Assembly: GCA_016342595.1 (NCBI GenBank)
Contig: JAEINY010000019.1
Span: forward strand, 1-45,580
Reading direction: 5' to 3'
DNA from: Marinilabiliaceae bacterium
GTDB lineage: Bacteria > Bacteroidota > Bacteroidia > Bacteroidales > Marinilabiliaceae
DNA: 45,580 nt
The notes under the pieces are model-generated. The model made no database searches, was not told where the DNA came from, and saw nothing but the letters and a program-made list of their open reading frames with translations. Positions 24,626 through 33,846 of this stretch are shown in pieces. The first letter of the stretch is position 1; every line of letters begins with the position of its first letter. The position numbers were made by a program, and so were the translations under genes.

Positions 24626-27600
24626 ATGAAAAAAATACTATCAATATATATAATTTTAAGTCTGTTCCTGACTATGGGGATACAGGCTCAGGATCAGCGG
24701 ACCCTTGAAACAAAAGTTGCAGATGTATTAGCGCTAATGCCTGCTGACGATTTGGATCACCTGGATAAAATAATGGAAAATGTCATTTCTTATGGTTCTC
24801 CATTTATTTCCAGACTAACTGATATGATCATCCCACCGGGAACAGGGGATGATACGGCTGTTCGTTTTGTGCTGAACAGCCTGGCCAGATACACAAGCGG
24901 CTTACAAAGTGACGAGTTCCGCTCTTTAGTAGAAACCGAATTTATCAAAGCTTTAGATAAAAAAAGCGACAAAGAGGTAAAAGCATTTTTTATCCGACAA
25001 CTCAACCTGGTGGGCAAACAAGCGAGTATCGAAAAAGCTAAAACATATCTTACCGACAATAAATTGTGCGAACCAGCTACTCAATTACTTCTAACCATTG
25101 GTACCACAGAAGCAGAAACAGTACTTTATGACGCATTATCTACGGCCAGAGATGAAAATCGGATAACCATCATTAAGGCCTTGGGAGAATTAAAATCGAA
25201 TCAAGCACACGCAACTATTCTTGCGCTGGAAGGCAGTAATGATGTAAATCTGCAAAAAGTCGTTCTGGCAGCCCTGGCATCAATTGGTAACCCAGAGTCC
25301 TACAGTACCTTGCTTAATGCAGCAAAGAAGGTGCATTTTAAATACGAAGCGACCAATGCAGCTGCTACATTCATCAACTATGCACAGCAACTTGGTGAAA
25401 ACGGGCATTTAAAAACTTGTAAAAAAGCATGTCTTGAATTGATGGAATTGAATAGCAATTCTGATTTACTTCACAACAATGCTTCAGCTCTAAATATATA
25501 TGCGCGCTATTTTGATGATAAAGCCACAGCACTGCTGATAAAAGCGGTTAGTAACGATGATAAAGCGTATCGGACTGCTATTCTAACCACTGCAAGAGAA
25601 ATTGGTGATAGTCGCACAACGAAGAAATGGATGAGTAAAGCCAAATCTTCAAATCCAGCTGTTCAGGAAGATATTATTGTGATGCTTGGACAAAGAGGTG
25701 ATAACGCAGCTCTTCCTTACCTGCAAACAAGTCTCTCTTCTTCTTCCGCCAATGTCCGTAATGCCAGTTTAACAGCTCTTGCCTCTCTGCAAAAAAGAGA
25801 AGCTGTTCCACAAATTATTAAACACATGATTGCCGGCAATGATATTGAACACGCTAAAGCTATACTTCTTTACCTGGTTGATAAGGAGACTCTTGCTCCA
25901 ATCGCTGAGGCCCTGGATCAGACTTCAGGAGTTGCGAAAGCTGCGTTGATTGATGTGATCGCTGCCAAATCAGGCCAGCAATATTTTGATCAGATACTTG
26001 CTTATACTTCAGATGCTGATGATCAGGTGCAAACGGCTGCAATATCAGCTTTAAAAAGAACCGCGAGCGCTAAAAATCCGGATCAGCTCATTCAGTTATT
26101 ATTAAAGGTGGACGACAAGCACATTATTTCTGTGCAAGAAGCGGTTTATGCTGCTGTTACGGATGATAAAGATGCTGACAAAGGTATCCGTAAAGTACTT
26201 ATTGCTTTGGATAACACGCAGAAGAAGGAGCGTTTAATTCCCGTTCTCCCGCAATTAGGCGGCCAGGTTGCTTTAAATAAAGTGTCGGAGATTTTCGTTC
26301 ATTCAGATGGCATTGTAAGAGAGGTTGCCTTTAACGCATTAACTCAATGGAAAGACCATTCTGCATCTGCCACACTATTTGAAATTTGTAAGAAGAACTC
26401 ACCGGAATACCGGTCAAAAGCATATAAAGGCTTTGTTTCACAAATTTCGAATTCAACATTAAATGCAGATCAAAAGCTACTCCAATTGAGAAAGATCATG
26501 ACGCTTGCAGAGAATGACCAGGAAAAGGAGTTGGTCATTTCATCGCTTGAAAATGTTAAAACGTATCTCTCTCTGATTTACCTGTCTCAATTCCTTGATC
26601 AAAAGGACTTGCAACAAGCTGCTTGCCGGTCAATAATGAAAGTTGCATTGCCCGCACAAGGTAAAAAGGTTGGTTTTTATGGCGAAGAAGTCCACCAAAT
26701 CCTGGAACGAACAGCGCAGATCATTGCCGGTCCGGAGAGTAATTATTATAAGATCAACATTCGCAAATACATGGATGCAATGCCACAGGAAAAGGGTTTT
26801 GTTTCATTGTTTAACGGTCAGGACCTGTCGGGTTGGAAAGGCCTCGTAGGAAATCCACTCACCAGAGCCAAAATGGATGCGAAAACATTGGCGAAGAAGC
26901 AAAAGGAAGCCAATAAAAACATGCTGAACAACTGGAGTGTAAAAGACGGTACAATCGCTTTCTCTGGTAAGGGCGCCAATCTGTGTTCAGTGAAAGACTA
27001 TGGCGATTTTGAAATGCTTGTTGACTGGCGTATCACTAAAAATGGTGACAGCGGGATTTACCTTCGCGGAACACCCCAAGTTCAGGTATGGGATACGTCG
27101 CGCGTGGAAGTTGGAGCACAAGTGGGATCAGGTGGATTGTATAATAACCAAACCAATATCTCTAAACCTTTAAAAGTAGCTGATAATCCCGTAGGAGAGT
27201 GGAATACATTCCACATCACCATGATTGGTGATAAAGTAACCGTTTATCTGAACGGTGAGCTTGTTGTAGACAATGTGACCCTTGAAAACTATTGGGACCG
27301 CAGTTTACCAATTTTTCCAAGAGAAGCGATAGAGCTTCAGGCGCATGGCACTGATCTGGCGTTCAGAGATGTTTATGTGCGTGAAATCAGTGAAAAGGAT
27401 TACGGCCTGACAGAAAATGAAAAAGCTGACGGATTTACAGCTCTTTTCAACGGTAAAAATTTGAATGGCTGGACTGGAAATAAAACCGATTACCTGGTGG
27501 AAGATGGTGAAATTGTGATTCGCCCCGAAAAAGGAGGCCATGGCAATCTGTTCACCGAAAAAGAGTACCGTGATTTTAATTATCGCTTCGAATTCAAACT

Positions 27601-28003
27601 CACGCCTGGAGCAAACAATGGGTTAGGAATCAGGGCGCCGCTGGAGGGAGATGCCGCCTATGTGGGAATGGAGCTCCAGATATTGGATAATACAGCGCCT
27701 ATTTATGAAAATCTTGAAGAATACCAGTATCATGGATCCGTTTATGGTGTCATCCCTGCAAAAAGAGGTCACCTCAAGCCAGTGGGTCAATGGAATACGG
27801 AAGAGGTGATTGTGAAGGGATCCACCATCAAAATTATCTTAAACGGTGTTACCATTGTGGATGGTGATATCATCGAAGCGAGTAAAAATGGAACCTTAGA
27901 TCACAAACAACACCCAGGTCTTCAACGCGAAAAAGGGCACATCGGCTTCCTGGGGCATGGCTCAGTCGTATGGTTCCGTAACATCCGAATTAAAGAACTA
28001 TAA
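24626..28003 (+). CDS. Secreted HEAT-repeat protein with two C-terminal DUF1080 domains
   Basis: A 1125-residue protein with a signal peptide (about 1-21, ending IQAQ). Residues about 50-700 are helical HEAT-type repeats (for example VVLAALASIGNPESYSTLL, VRNASLTALASLQKREAVPQI). Two DUF1080 (PF06439, 3-keto-disaccharide hydrolase) domains follow: FVSLFNGQDLSGWKG from about 723 and FTALFNGKNLNGWTGN from about 935, each ending in an FRDVYVRE / FRNIRIKEL beta strand. DUF1080 proteins act on 3-keto sugars made by Gfo/Idh oxidoreductases, two of which flank this gene. The HEAT part may bind a partner or glycan. Twin domains on a HEAT scaffold are unusual in my experience. Confidence 0.88.
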   Translation: MKKILSIYIILSLFLTMGIQAQDQRTLETKVADVLALMPADDLDHLDKIMENVISYGSPFISRLTDMIIPPGTGDDTAVRFVLNSLARYTSGLQSDEFRSLVETEFIKALDKKSDKEVKAFFIRQLNLVGKQASIEKAKTYLTDNKLCEPATQLLLTIGTTEAETVLYDALSTARDENRITIIKALGELKSNQAHATILALEGSNDVNLQKVVLAALASIGNPESYSTLLNAAKKVHFKYEATNAAATFINYAQQLGENGHLKTCKKACLELMELNSNSDLLHNNASALNIYARYFDDKATALLIKAVSNDDKAYRTAILTTAREIGDSRTTKKWMSKAKSSNPAVQEDIIVMLGQRGDNAALPYLQTSLSSSSANVRNASLTALASLQKREAVPQIIKHMIAGNDIEHAKAILLYLVDKETLAPIAEALDQTSGVAKAALIDVIAAKSGQQYFDQILAYTSDADDQVQTAAISALKRTASAKNPDQLIQLLLKVDDKHIISVQEAVYAAVTDDKDADKGIRKVLIALDNTQKKERLIPVLPQLGGQVALNKVSEIFVHSDGIVREVAFNALTQWKDHSASATLFEICKKNSPEYRSKAYKGFVSQISNSTLNADQKLLQLRKIMTLAENDQEKELVISSLENVKTYLSLIYLSQFLDQKDLQQAACRSIMKVALPAQGKKVGFYGEEVHQILERTAQIIAGPESNYYKINIRKYMDAMPQEKGFVSLFNGQDLSGWKGLVGNPLTRAKMDAKTLAKKQKEANKNMLNNWSVKDGTIAFSGKGANLCSVKDYGDFEMLVDWRITKNGDSGIYLRGTPQVQVWDTSRVEVGAQVGSGGLYNNQTNISKPLKVADNPVGEWNTFHITMIGDKVTVYLNGELVVDNVTLENYWDRSLPIFPREAIELQAHGTDLAFRDVYVREISEKDYGLTENEKADGFTALFNGKNLNGWTGNKTDYLVEDGEIVIRPEKGGHGNLFTEKEYRDFNYRFEFKLTPGANNGLGIRAPLEGDAAYVGMELQILDNTAPIYENLEEYQYHGSVYGVIPAKRGHLKPVGQWNTEEVIVKGSTIKIILNGVTIVDGDIIEASKNGTLDHKQHPGLQREKGHIGFLGHGSVVWFRNIRIKEL

Positions 28004-28013
28004 ATAAGTATTA

Positions 28014-28541
28014 ATGGAATACAGTAATAATCGCTCTTACACAAAAGCTCAGCTTCTGGCACTCGTAGCATGCAGGGTTTTGGTTGGCTGGCACTTTTTA
28101 TATGAAGGGTGTACTAAACTTATGAATCCCGATTGGAGTGCCAGGGGATTCCTTCTCGATTCGAATGGTATCTGTAAATCCTGGTTTTATTGGATGGCGA
28201 ATACGGAAGACGTTCTTCAAACCGTTAATTTTTTAAATCAATGGGGACTTATTCTTATTGGTTTAGCACTAATGTTGGGACTTTTTTCGCGTTTCGCGAC
28301 CATTGGCGGTATCATCATGTTAGCCTTATTTTATCTTTCACATCCGCCCCTGATTGGAGTGGATTATGCAATGCCGTCTGAAGGAAGTTACTTGATTGTC
28401 AATAAAAACCTTATTGAATTATCTGCACTGATCATTTTGTTCCTTTTTCCCACAAGTCGGATGATTGGAGTTGACAGATTAGTACATTGCCTGCCTGTAT
28501 TTAATACCAATCGGGTTAATCCAAGCCACCAGAAACGATAA
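28014..28541 (+). CDS. DoxX-family membrane protein
   Basis: A 175-residue protein with about four membrane helices. RVLVGWHFLYEGCTKLMNPDWSA is the DoxX family opening, and LIGLALMLGLFSRFATIGGIIMLALFYLSHPP follows. DoxX relatives are linked to thiol/redox or quinone reactions. Here it lies 10 bases after the DUF1080 gene and 7 bases before a periplasmic oxidoreductase gene, so it may pass electrons from sugar oxidation to the respiratory chain. That role is inferred from context only. Confidence 0.85.
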   Translation: MEYSNNRSYTKAQLLALVACRVLVGWHFLYEGCTKLMNPDWSARGFLLDSNGICKSWFYWMANTEDVLQTVNFLNQWGLILIGLALMLGLFSRFATIGGIIMLALFYLSHPPLIGVDYAMPSEGSYLIVNKNLIELSALIILFLFPTSRMIGVDRLVHCLPVFNTNRVNPSHQKR

Positions 28542-28548
28542 AAAGGAA

Positions 28549-30126
28549 ATGGAAGAGAAGAATAAAAACATAGAAACTTCGCCGAAAAAAATCAATCGAA
28601 GAGATGTGCTGAAAGGATTAGCCACGGTACCCATTGTTGGCGCACTGGCCTATGGTATGTATAAAAAGAACAGATACTATGAGGCCTTAAATGATAATCT
28701 CCTGGAAGAACTCAACTTTGATATTTCAGAAGAAAAAGGACCTCACGTTTCTACCGGTCAAAAGATACGTATTGGTGTTGTAGGCTACGGTAGCAGAGCC
28801 AGCTATTTATTGCGTTCACTGGGGTTCGCTACGCCTGCCCATATTGATAATCTGCTGCAAAAAGCTAAAACAGATGAAGGCTGGAAGCGCCGGTATCAAA
28901 ATTTCATGGAGCAGGAAGATCTGGGTGTAGAGATCACTGCGATATGCGATGTATTTGATATTCATGCCGAGGCCGCCATTCAATCCTGTGGGAATACTTT
29001 TCGGCAAGGGACAAAAGGAAAACAAGGGAAGGCCCCCAAACGATACAGAACATACCAGGAGCTAGTGAAAGACCCGGATGTGGATGCAGTCATCATAGGT
29101 ACACCTGATCATCTGCATTCGCCCATTGCCATAGAAGCCGCAAAAAATGGCAAGCATGTCTATTGCGAAAAGCCGCTTTCGTGGACGGTAGAAGAGACTT
29201 ACGAAGTACGACAGGTCGTTAAGGACAAAGGTATTGTCTTTCAATTGGGTCACCAGAACCGTCAAACCGACAGCTATAATGTGGCTAAAAACATTATTGA
29301 GAAAGGCGCCCTGGGTAAAATTTCCTTAATCGAAGTTTGCACCAATCGAAATTCACCCAATGGTGCCTGGGTTTATGATATTCATCCCCAGGCCAGTGAG
29401 AAAAATATCGATTGGAAGCAATTTATCGGGCCGGCGCCCTGGCATGAATTCAGTCTGGAACGGTTTTTCCGCTGGAGATGCTGGTGGGATTATAGCACCG
29501 GACTCAGTGGTGATCTCTTTACCCATGAATTTGATGCGATGAACCAGATTCTTAACCTGGGAATGCCCTCCTCGGTTATGTCCTCCGGTGGTATATATTA
29601 CTTTAAAGACGGTCGGACAGTACCCGATGTTTTAACCATGGCCTACGAATTTGAAAAGCGTGATCTCACGCTTCTCTACAGTGCTACTCTGGCCAGCGAG
29701 AACAACAGGGGCAAAGTCATCATGGGGCATGATGCCAGCATGAAGGTGAGCAATACGCTTGAAATAAATGCAGACCGCAACTCCACAAAATACAAAGACA
29801 AAATCAAACAAGGCCTGATTGATCCTGACAAGCCTATTTTTTCGTATATCCCCGGTAAAAATAAGGTGGATGCGGTGACATCGGCTACTGAAAAGTATTT
29901 TGCCGGACGCGGCTTGCTGTACACCTACCGAAATGGGAAACAGGTGGATACCACTCACCTTCACCTGCGTGAATGGCTGGATTGTATCAGACTGGATAAC
30001 GGGACACTCCCAAGTTGTAATATCAACAGAGCTTTTGAAGAGGCCATGGCAGCACACATGGGAACCATCTCCTACAAGGAAGGACGCAAAACATACTGGG
30101 ATTACGAGAAAGAGAAAATCATTTAA
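28549..30126 (+). CDS. Gfo/Idh/MocA oxidoreductase with Tat signal, long form
   Basis: A 525-residue oxidoreductase. INRRDVLKGLATVPIVGALAYG near residues 18-40 is a twin-arginine signal or anchor. The Rossmann motif is IGVVGYGSRASYLL; the family lysine is in YCEKPLSWTVEE. It is about 100 residues longer than the first oxidoreductase because of an extended N terminus and an insertion around residues 100-165. RWRCWWDYSTGLSGDLFTHEFDAMNQIL is typical of the periplasmic group. Last clear gene of the operon. Likely oxidises a different position or sugar than the first. Confidence 0.92.
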   Translation: MEEKNKNIETSPKKINRRDVLKGLATVPIVGALAYGMYKKNRYYEALNDNLLEELNFDISEEKGPHVSTGQKIRIGVVGYGSRASYLLRSLGFATPAHIDNLLQKAKTDEGWKRRYQNFMEQEDLGVEITAICDVFDIHAEAAIQSCGNTFRQGTKGKQGKAPKRYRTYQELVKDPDVDAVIIGTPDHLHSPIAIEAAKNGKHVYCEKPLSWTVEETYEVRQVVKDKGIVFQLGHQNRQTDSYNVAKNIIEKGALGKISLIEVCTNRNSPNGAWVYDIHPQASEKNIDWKQFIGPAPWHEFSLERFFRWRCWWDYSTGLSGDLFTHEFDAMNQILNLGMPSSVMSSGGIYYFKDGRTVPDVLTMAYEFEKRDLTLLYSATLASENNRGKVIMGHDASMKVSNTLEINADRNSTKYKDKIKQGLIDPDKPIFSYIPGKNKVDAVTSATEKYFAGRGLLYTYRNGKQVDTTHLHLREWLDCIRLDNGTLPSCNINRAFEEAMAAHMGTISYKEGRKTYWDYEKEKII

Positions 30127-30561
30127 TTTTCATTCTACTGGATGTTAAATTTTAATGATGAATAAATTAGTTAATGAGGCTATAGAGGTATTTTGAAAGT
30201 TGAAGTTCCGCCTGTCATGAAAATGCGTTAAGAAATCCATTTAATGAAGCGGTAAAAAAGAAAAGTTGTTTGATCTCGATTTAGAACTTGTAGGGATTTG
30301 AGTATCAAATTCCACAAGGTTCTTATTCGGGAGAGTTCTTTTCTTTCAGTGTAATGGTATGGATTTTAGCAATTTTAATGCAAGCGGCGGTCTTCTTTGT
30401 TTACTTTCTGCGACTGCAGGCAGAAAGTAAAAGCCTGTCCGGCTTGAGGACGGTAAGATTGATATTTTTCCAGTGAAAATTGTGCAGGCACTAATACTGA
30501 ATTTTAATAATTTACAGACCACTTTAATTCTCGAAACACTGATTGTGTAACATCGTTTATC
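30127..30561. other. Intergenic carrying one copy of the 133-bp repeat
   Basis: About 435 bases. The part 30333-30466 is a dispersed repeat (separate entry). The remainder has no gene or clear promoter that I can see. Confidence 0.6.
30333..30466 (+). repeat. 133-bp direct repeat, copy 1
   Basis: Near-identical (about 85-90 percent by eye) to 41102-41235, in the same orientation, and like that copy placed upstream of a cytosolic Gfo/Idh gene. It begins GAGTTCTTTTCTTTCAGTG. In the middle TTTACTTTCTGC and GCAGAAAGTAAA form an 11-12-bp stem around GACTGCAG, and AAGCC/GGCTT form a second small stem. Confidence 0.85.
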
Positions 30562-31611
30562 ATGAAAGAAAATAAACCAATAAACGTAGGAATCGTGGGA
30601 TTCGGTCTTTCAGGCCGGGTCTTTCACGCTCCTTTTATTCATATAAGCCCGCTTTTCAAGCTTTGCACCATCGTTTCTTCGAAAGACGATGCCAAAGAGA
30701 TCTATCCTGATGTTGAAATTGTAAGGGATTACGCCGACCTGCTGAAAAAAGAGGATATTGAGCTGGTCATTGTTTGTACGCCCAATCACCTCCATTTTGA
30801 GCATGCCAAAATGGCCCTTGAAGCCGGGAAACATGTCATTGTTGAAAAACCAATCACGCCCACTTCCAATGAGGTGCTTGAACTTGAAAAGATCGCCAAA
30901 GGCTGTCAAAAGTTGCTGCTTCCATATCATAATTTGCGTTGGAACGGGGATGCCAAAACGGTCAGGAAGATTATCCGTGATGGACTTTTAGGCGACGTAC
31001 TAGATTATGAACTACATTTCGACCGGTTTGTACCGGAGCTTAAAAAGAACGCCTGGAAATATGTCAACGACACGGCCGGCGGTACCCTCTATGATTTAGG
31101 TGTTCACCTCATTGATCAGGCCGTTGATACCTTTGGAAAGCCGGATTCTGTTTTTTGCAGGTGTTTCACACAACGAGAGGGCAGCATAGTAGATGATAGT
31201 TTTGATTTAAAGCTGATTTATCCAAAACTCAATGTGACTTTAAAAGCAGGTGTATTTGTTAAAGAGCAAGGTCCCAGAATCATTGTTCATGGGAAAAAAG
31301 GCTCTTTTGTCAAATCGGGTATTGATCCCCAGGAAGCCATTCTTCGCAACGGGGGAATGCCTGTAGGGGAAGACTGGGGGCTTCAGCCGGTAGAAGACTG
31401 GGGAATACTCAATACTGAAATAAATGGATTACACTTCCGTGGTAAGATTGAAACTCACCAGGGGAGTTACTTCGGGTACTTCGAAGATATCTACAAGGCC
31501 ATTGTCCATGGCGCAAAACCTGCAGTTACACCAGAGCAGGCCTGGTTAAACATCTTAATCATCGAAAAAGCAATTGAGAGTAGTGAAAAAAATCAAATCG
31601 TTAAGTTATAA
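30562..31611 (+). CDS. Cytosolic Gfo/Idh/MocA oxidoreductase
   Basis: A 349-residue oxidoreductase without signal peptide. The nucleotide site is VGIVGFGLSGRVFHAPFI, and EKPITPTSNEV holds the catalytic lysine; GGTLYDLGVHLIDQAVDTFG is the usual C-domain histidine region. The FHAPFI form matches the YdgJ/scyllo-inositol-dehydrogenase-like branch. It could act after the periplasmic oxidation steps, but that is inference. A truncated DUF1080 remnant follows 15 bases later. Confidence 0.9.
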   Translation: MKENKPINVGIVGFGLSGRVFHAPFIHISPLFKLCTIVSSKDDAKEIYPDVEIVRDYADLLKKEDIELVIVCTPNHLHFEHAKMALEAGKHVIVEKPITPTSNEVLELEKIAKGCQKLLLPYHNLRWNGDAKTVRKIIRDGLLGDVLDYELHFDRFVPELKKNAWKYVNDTAGGTLYDLGVHLIDQAVDTFGKPDSVFCRCFTQREGSIVDDSFDLKLIYPKLNVTLKAGVFVKEQGPRIIVHGKKGSFVKSGIDPQEAILRNGGMPVGEDWGLQPVEDWGILNTEINGLHFRGKIETHQGSYFGYFEDIYKAIVHGAKPAVTPEQAWLNILIIEKAIESSEKNQIVKL

Positions 31612-31626
31612 AGAAATTTTTATCAC

Positions 31627-32010
31627 GTGAATGAAAAGGCTGAGGACGCCATCTATAAAACAGGCCCTGAATATCAGTTATTAGATGATAAAGGCTGGCC
31701 CACAAAATTAGAAGCATCTCAATATTCCGGCGCCAATTATGCCATGAATACGCCGGTTAATGCCAAGGTTAAACCACTCAATGAATTCAATACGACCAGG
31801 ATTATTGTAAACGGACCTCATGTAGAACATTGGCTAAATGGTTCAAAAGTGGTTGAATATGAGCTGTGGTCAGAGGAGTGGAAACGGAATAAACAAAATG
31901 GTAAATGGAAAGATTATCTAAATTATGGGATTTTCAAAAAAGGACGTATTGGCTTTCAGGACCATGGAGGATTAACGATGTTTCGGAATATTAAAATCAG
32001 ACCATTGTAA
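31627..32010 (+). pseudogene. C-terminal remnant of a DUF1080 protein
   Basis: A 127-residue frame starting with GTG. It matches only the second half of a DUF1080 domain: TGPEYQLLDDKGWP, GANYAMNTPVNAKVKPLNEFN, IIVNGPHVEHWLNGSKVVEYEL and the last strand IGFQDHGGLTMFRNIKIRPL. The signal peptide and the first half (NGK.L.GW motif) are absent, and only 15 bases separate it from the preceding gene. I therefore read it as a deletion remnant, though it could still be translated. Confidence 0.75.
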
Positions 32011-32047
32011 TCAATCGGCTGTTTCATATGTGGCAGAATGTAAAAAT

Positions 32048-32080
32048 CCCCTTTGATCACTCCTGATCAAAGGGGACGTT
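32048..32080. terminator. Bidirectional terminator
   Basis: A perfect 11-bp stem (CCCCTTTGATC with GATCAAAGGGG) with loop ACTCCT. On the minus strand it is followed by ATTTTTA, so it best serves the sulfatase gene. Confidence 0.85.
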
Positions 32081-32097
32081 TACTAAAAATGAAAAAA

Positions 32098-33621
32098 CTA
32101 TTGTCCGATTGGACGACTAAAACCTTGCGCTTTGTATTTTTCTAATAGTACTTTCAACTCCTGAACAATTTCAGGATGCTGAGTATATAAGTTCGTTTGT
32201 TCCGAGGGATCAGCCTGCATGTTGTACAATTGGCCGGCCGGAGCCCCTTCTGCTACCTTATTTTCCGGTAAACTCCATCCACCCGATCCTTTGGCATCAA
32301 TAAATTTCCACTTACCTTTTCGAATGGCAAAGGTGCCGTTTACCGAATGGTGAATAGTGGCTTCACGAAGTGTTTTGTCAGGTGATTGCCCCAATAAGGT
32401 AGGTAAGATGCTGTAGCTGTCTTCACCTTCATCATTTGCGAGTGGTTGATTGGTTAACTCCGCACAGGTAGCCAATAAATCAGTGGTACAGATCACTTCA
32501 TTTGATTTTGAATCTGCTGGAATCGCTTTGGGCCATCGAGCGATAAAGGGCACCCTATGACCACCTTCCCACACGTCGGATTTCATCCCGATCCGATGAG
32601 CATTGGCGCGGTGCTTAAATGTTTTGATATCCGACTCCAGCCAATGTGAACCGTTATCCGAAGTGAAGATGATTAAAGTGTTATCGCTTAATTGGTGTGC
32701 ATCCAATGATTCTAAAATACGGCCGACCATGCCATCGGTCATGGCCACAAAGTCACCATATACACCTGCTTCGGATATGCCTTCATAGTCTTTTGATGGC
32801 AACCAGGGAGTATGTGGAGATGTCAGTGGGAAGTATAGCAGAAATGGCTGCTCTTTTTCAGATGCTTTATCAATAAAAGCAAGCGCTTTATCAGTCAGGT
32901 TTTGCAGAACGGTGGTGTGGTCAAAATCTTCAGCTGTATCGCCATGACGATACCACATGCCACGTGCTTTCTCATCTTTAAAATTGGGAACATGTTTTGT
33001 TACCGGGGCTGTTACCTCCCCATTTTCTATGTACACATAGGGGGCAATATCCAGCGAGGCCGGAATGATGTAGGAGTAATTAAAGCCATGATCGGAGGGG
33101 CCGCCAGGCACCGGCGCTGCATAATTCACATTTTCTGTGTTTTTCATGTCCCACAAATTACCGCCGTGCCAAAGGGGAAGTGTCGGGTCTTTTTTAGCCC
33201 AGTCCAGTCCCAGGTGCCATTTACCCACACACCCGGTGTAATAACCGGCCTCTTGCAGTAAACTGCCAATGGTGGTACGGCCAGGTTCAATCAACGACGG
33301 TTCGTGGCCAACCAGCACACCACTTTTTAAGCGCGACCGGAAACAGTAGCGTCCCGTCAAAATCCCATAACGGGTGGGCGTGCAAACGGCGGAATTGGTA
33401 TGTGCATCGGTAAAATGTATTCCTTCTCCTACCAGGCGGTCCAGATGGGGGGTGGGTATTTTCGATTGCGGATTCAGTGCTTTCACATCACCATAGCCCA
33501 TATCATCAGCTAAAATATAAATGATATTGGGAGGTGTCACCTTTTCTTCCGGTTGGCTACAACCTGTAATGGCCATTAATGCCGCTGGAAAGATTGATTT
33601 TATGAGTGTGCTTTGCTTCAT
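32098..33621 (-). CDS. Lipoprotein sulfatase, type I
   Basis: A 507-residue arylsulfatase-family enzyme. A lipobox (AITGC, C21) anchors it in a membrane. The formylglycine site is C80 in CTPTR (CxPxR), followed by GILTGRY. Metal ligands include ILADDMGYGD (D39, D40) and TSDNGSH. The catalytic cysteine would be matured by a sulfatase-modifying enzyme not seen in the window. The layout suggests desulfation of a marine sulfated glycan, working with the sugar-oxidation genes nearby. Sulfatase subfamily not determined. Confidence 0.92.
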   Translation of the reverse strand: MKQSTLIKSIFPAALMAITGCSQPEEKVTPPNIIYILADDMGYGDVKALNPQSKIPTPHLDRLVGEGIHFTDAHTNSAVCTPTRYGILTGRYCFRSRLKSGVLVGHEPSLIEPGRTTIGSLLQEAGYYTGCVGKWHLGLDWAKKDPTLPLWHGGNLWDMKNTENVNYAAPVPGGPSDHGFNYSYIIPASLDIAPYVYIENGEVTAPVTKHVPNFKDEKARGMWYRHGDTAEDFDHTTVLQNLTDKALAFIDKASEKEQPFLLYFPLTSPHTPWLPSKDYEGISEAGVYGDFVAMTDGMVGRILESLDAHQLSDNTLIIFTSDNGSHWLESDIKTFKHRANAHRIGMKSDVWEGGHRVPFIARWPKAIPADSKSNEVICTTDLLATCAELTNQPLANDEGEDSYSILPTLLGQSPDKTLREATIHHSVNGTFAIRKGKWKFIDAKGSGGWSLPENKVAEGAPAGQLYNMQADPSEQTNLYTQHPEIVQELKVLLEKYKAQGFSRPIGQ

Positions 33622-33812
33622 AGTTGATATTATAGAGATATTGCAAAATTAAATGTTTTGTGTTCATGATCGGAGGAGATATGTTGGAAGAAGGGGGCGG
33701 TATGTGCAAATTAGCGGGAGGGGAAGTGGTTTATTCGAGGAAAGGAGGGAGCTAATTCTATCAATCTTCTATGTTTTTTGGTTAAACCTTTTCGTGAAAC
33801 GGTTCAAAAATC

Positions 33813-33820
33813 TATTTTTG
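33813..33820 (+). promoter_or_regulatory. -7 box for the cysteate synthase-like gene
   Basis: TATTTTTG matches TAnnTTTG and ends 26 bases before the ATG at 33847. It overlaps the longer frame that opens at 33778 and so supports the downstream start. No proper -33 element was found. Confidence 0.5.
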
Positions 33821-33846
33821 TTGCACATTTATTAGTACAATTAAAA

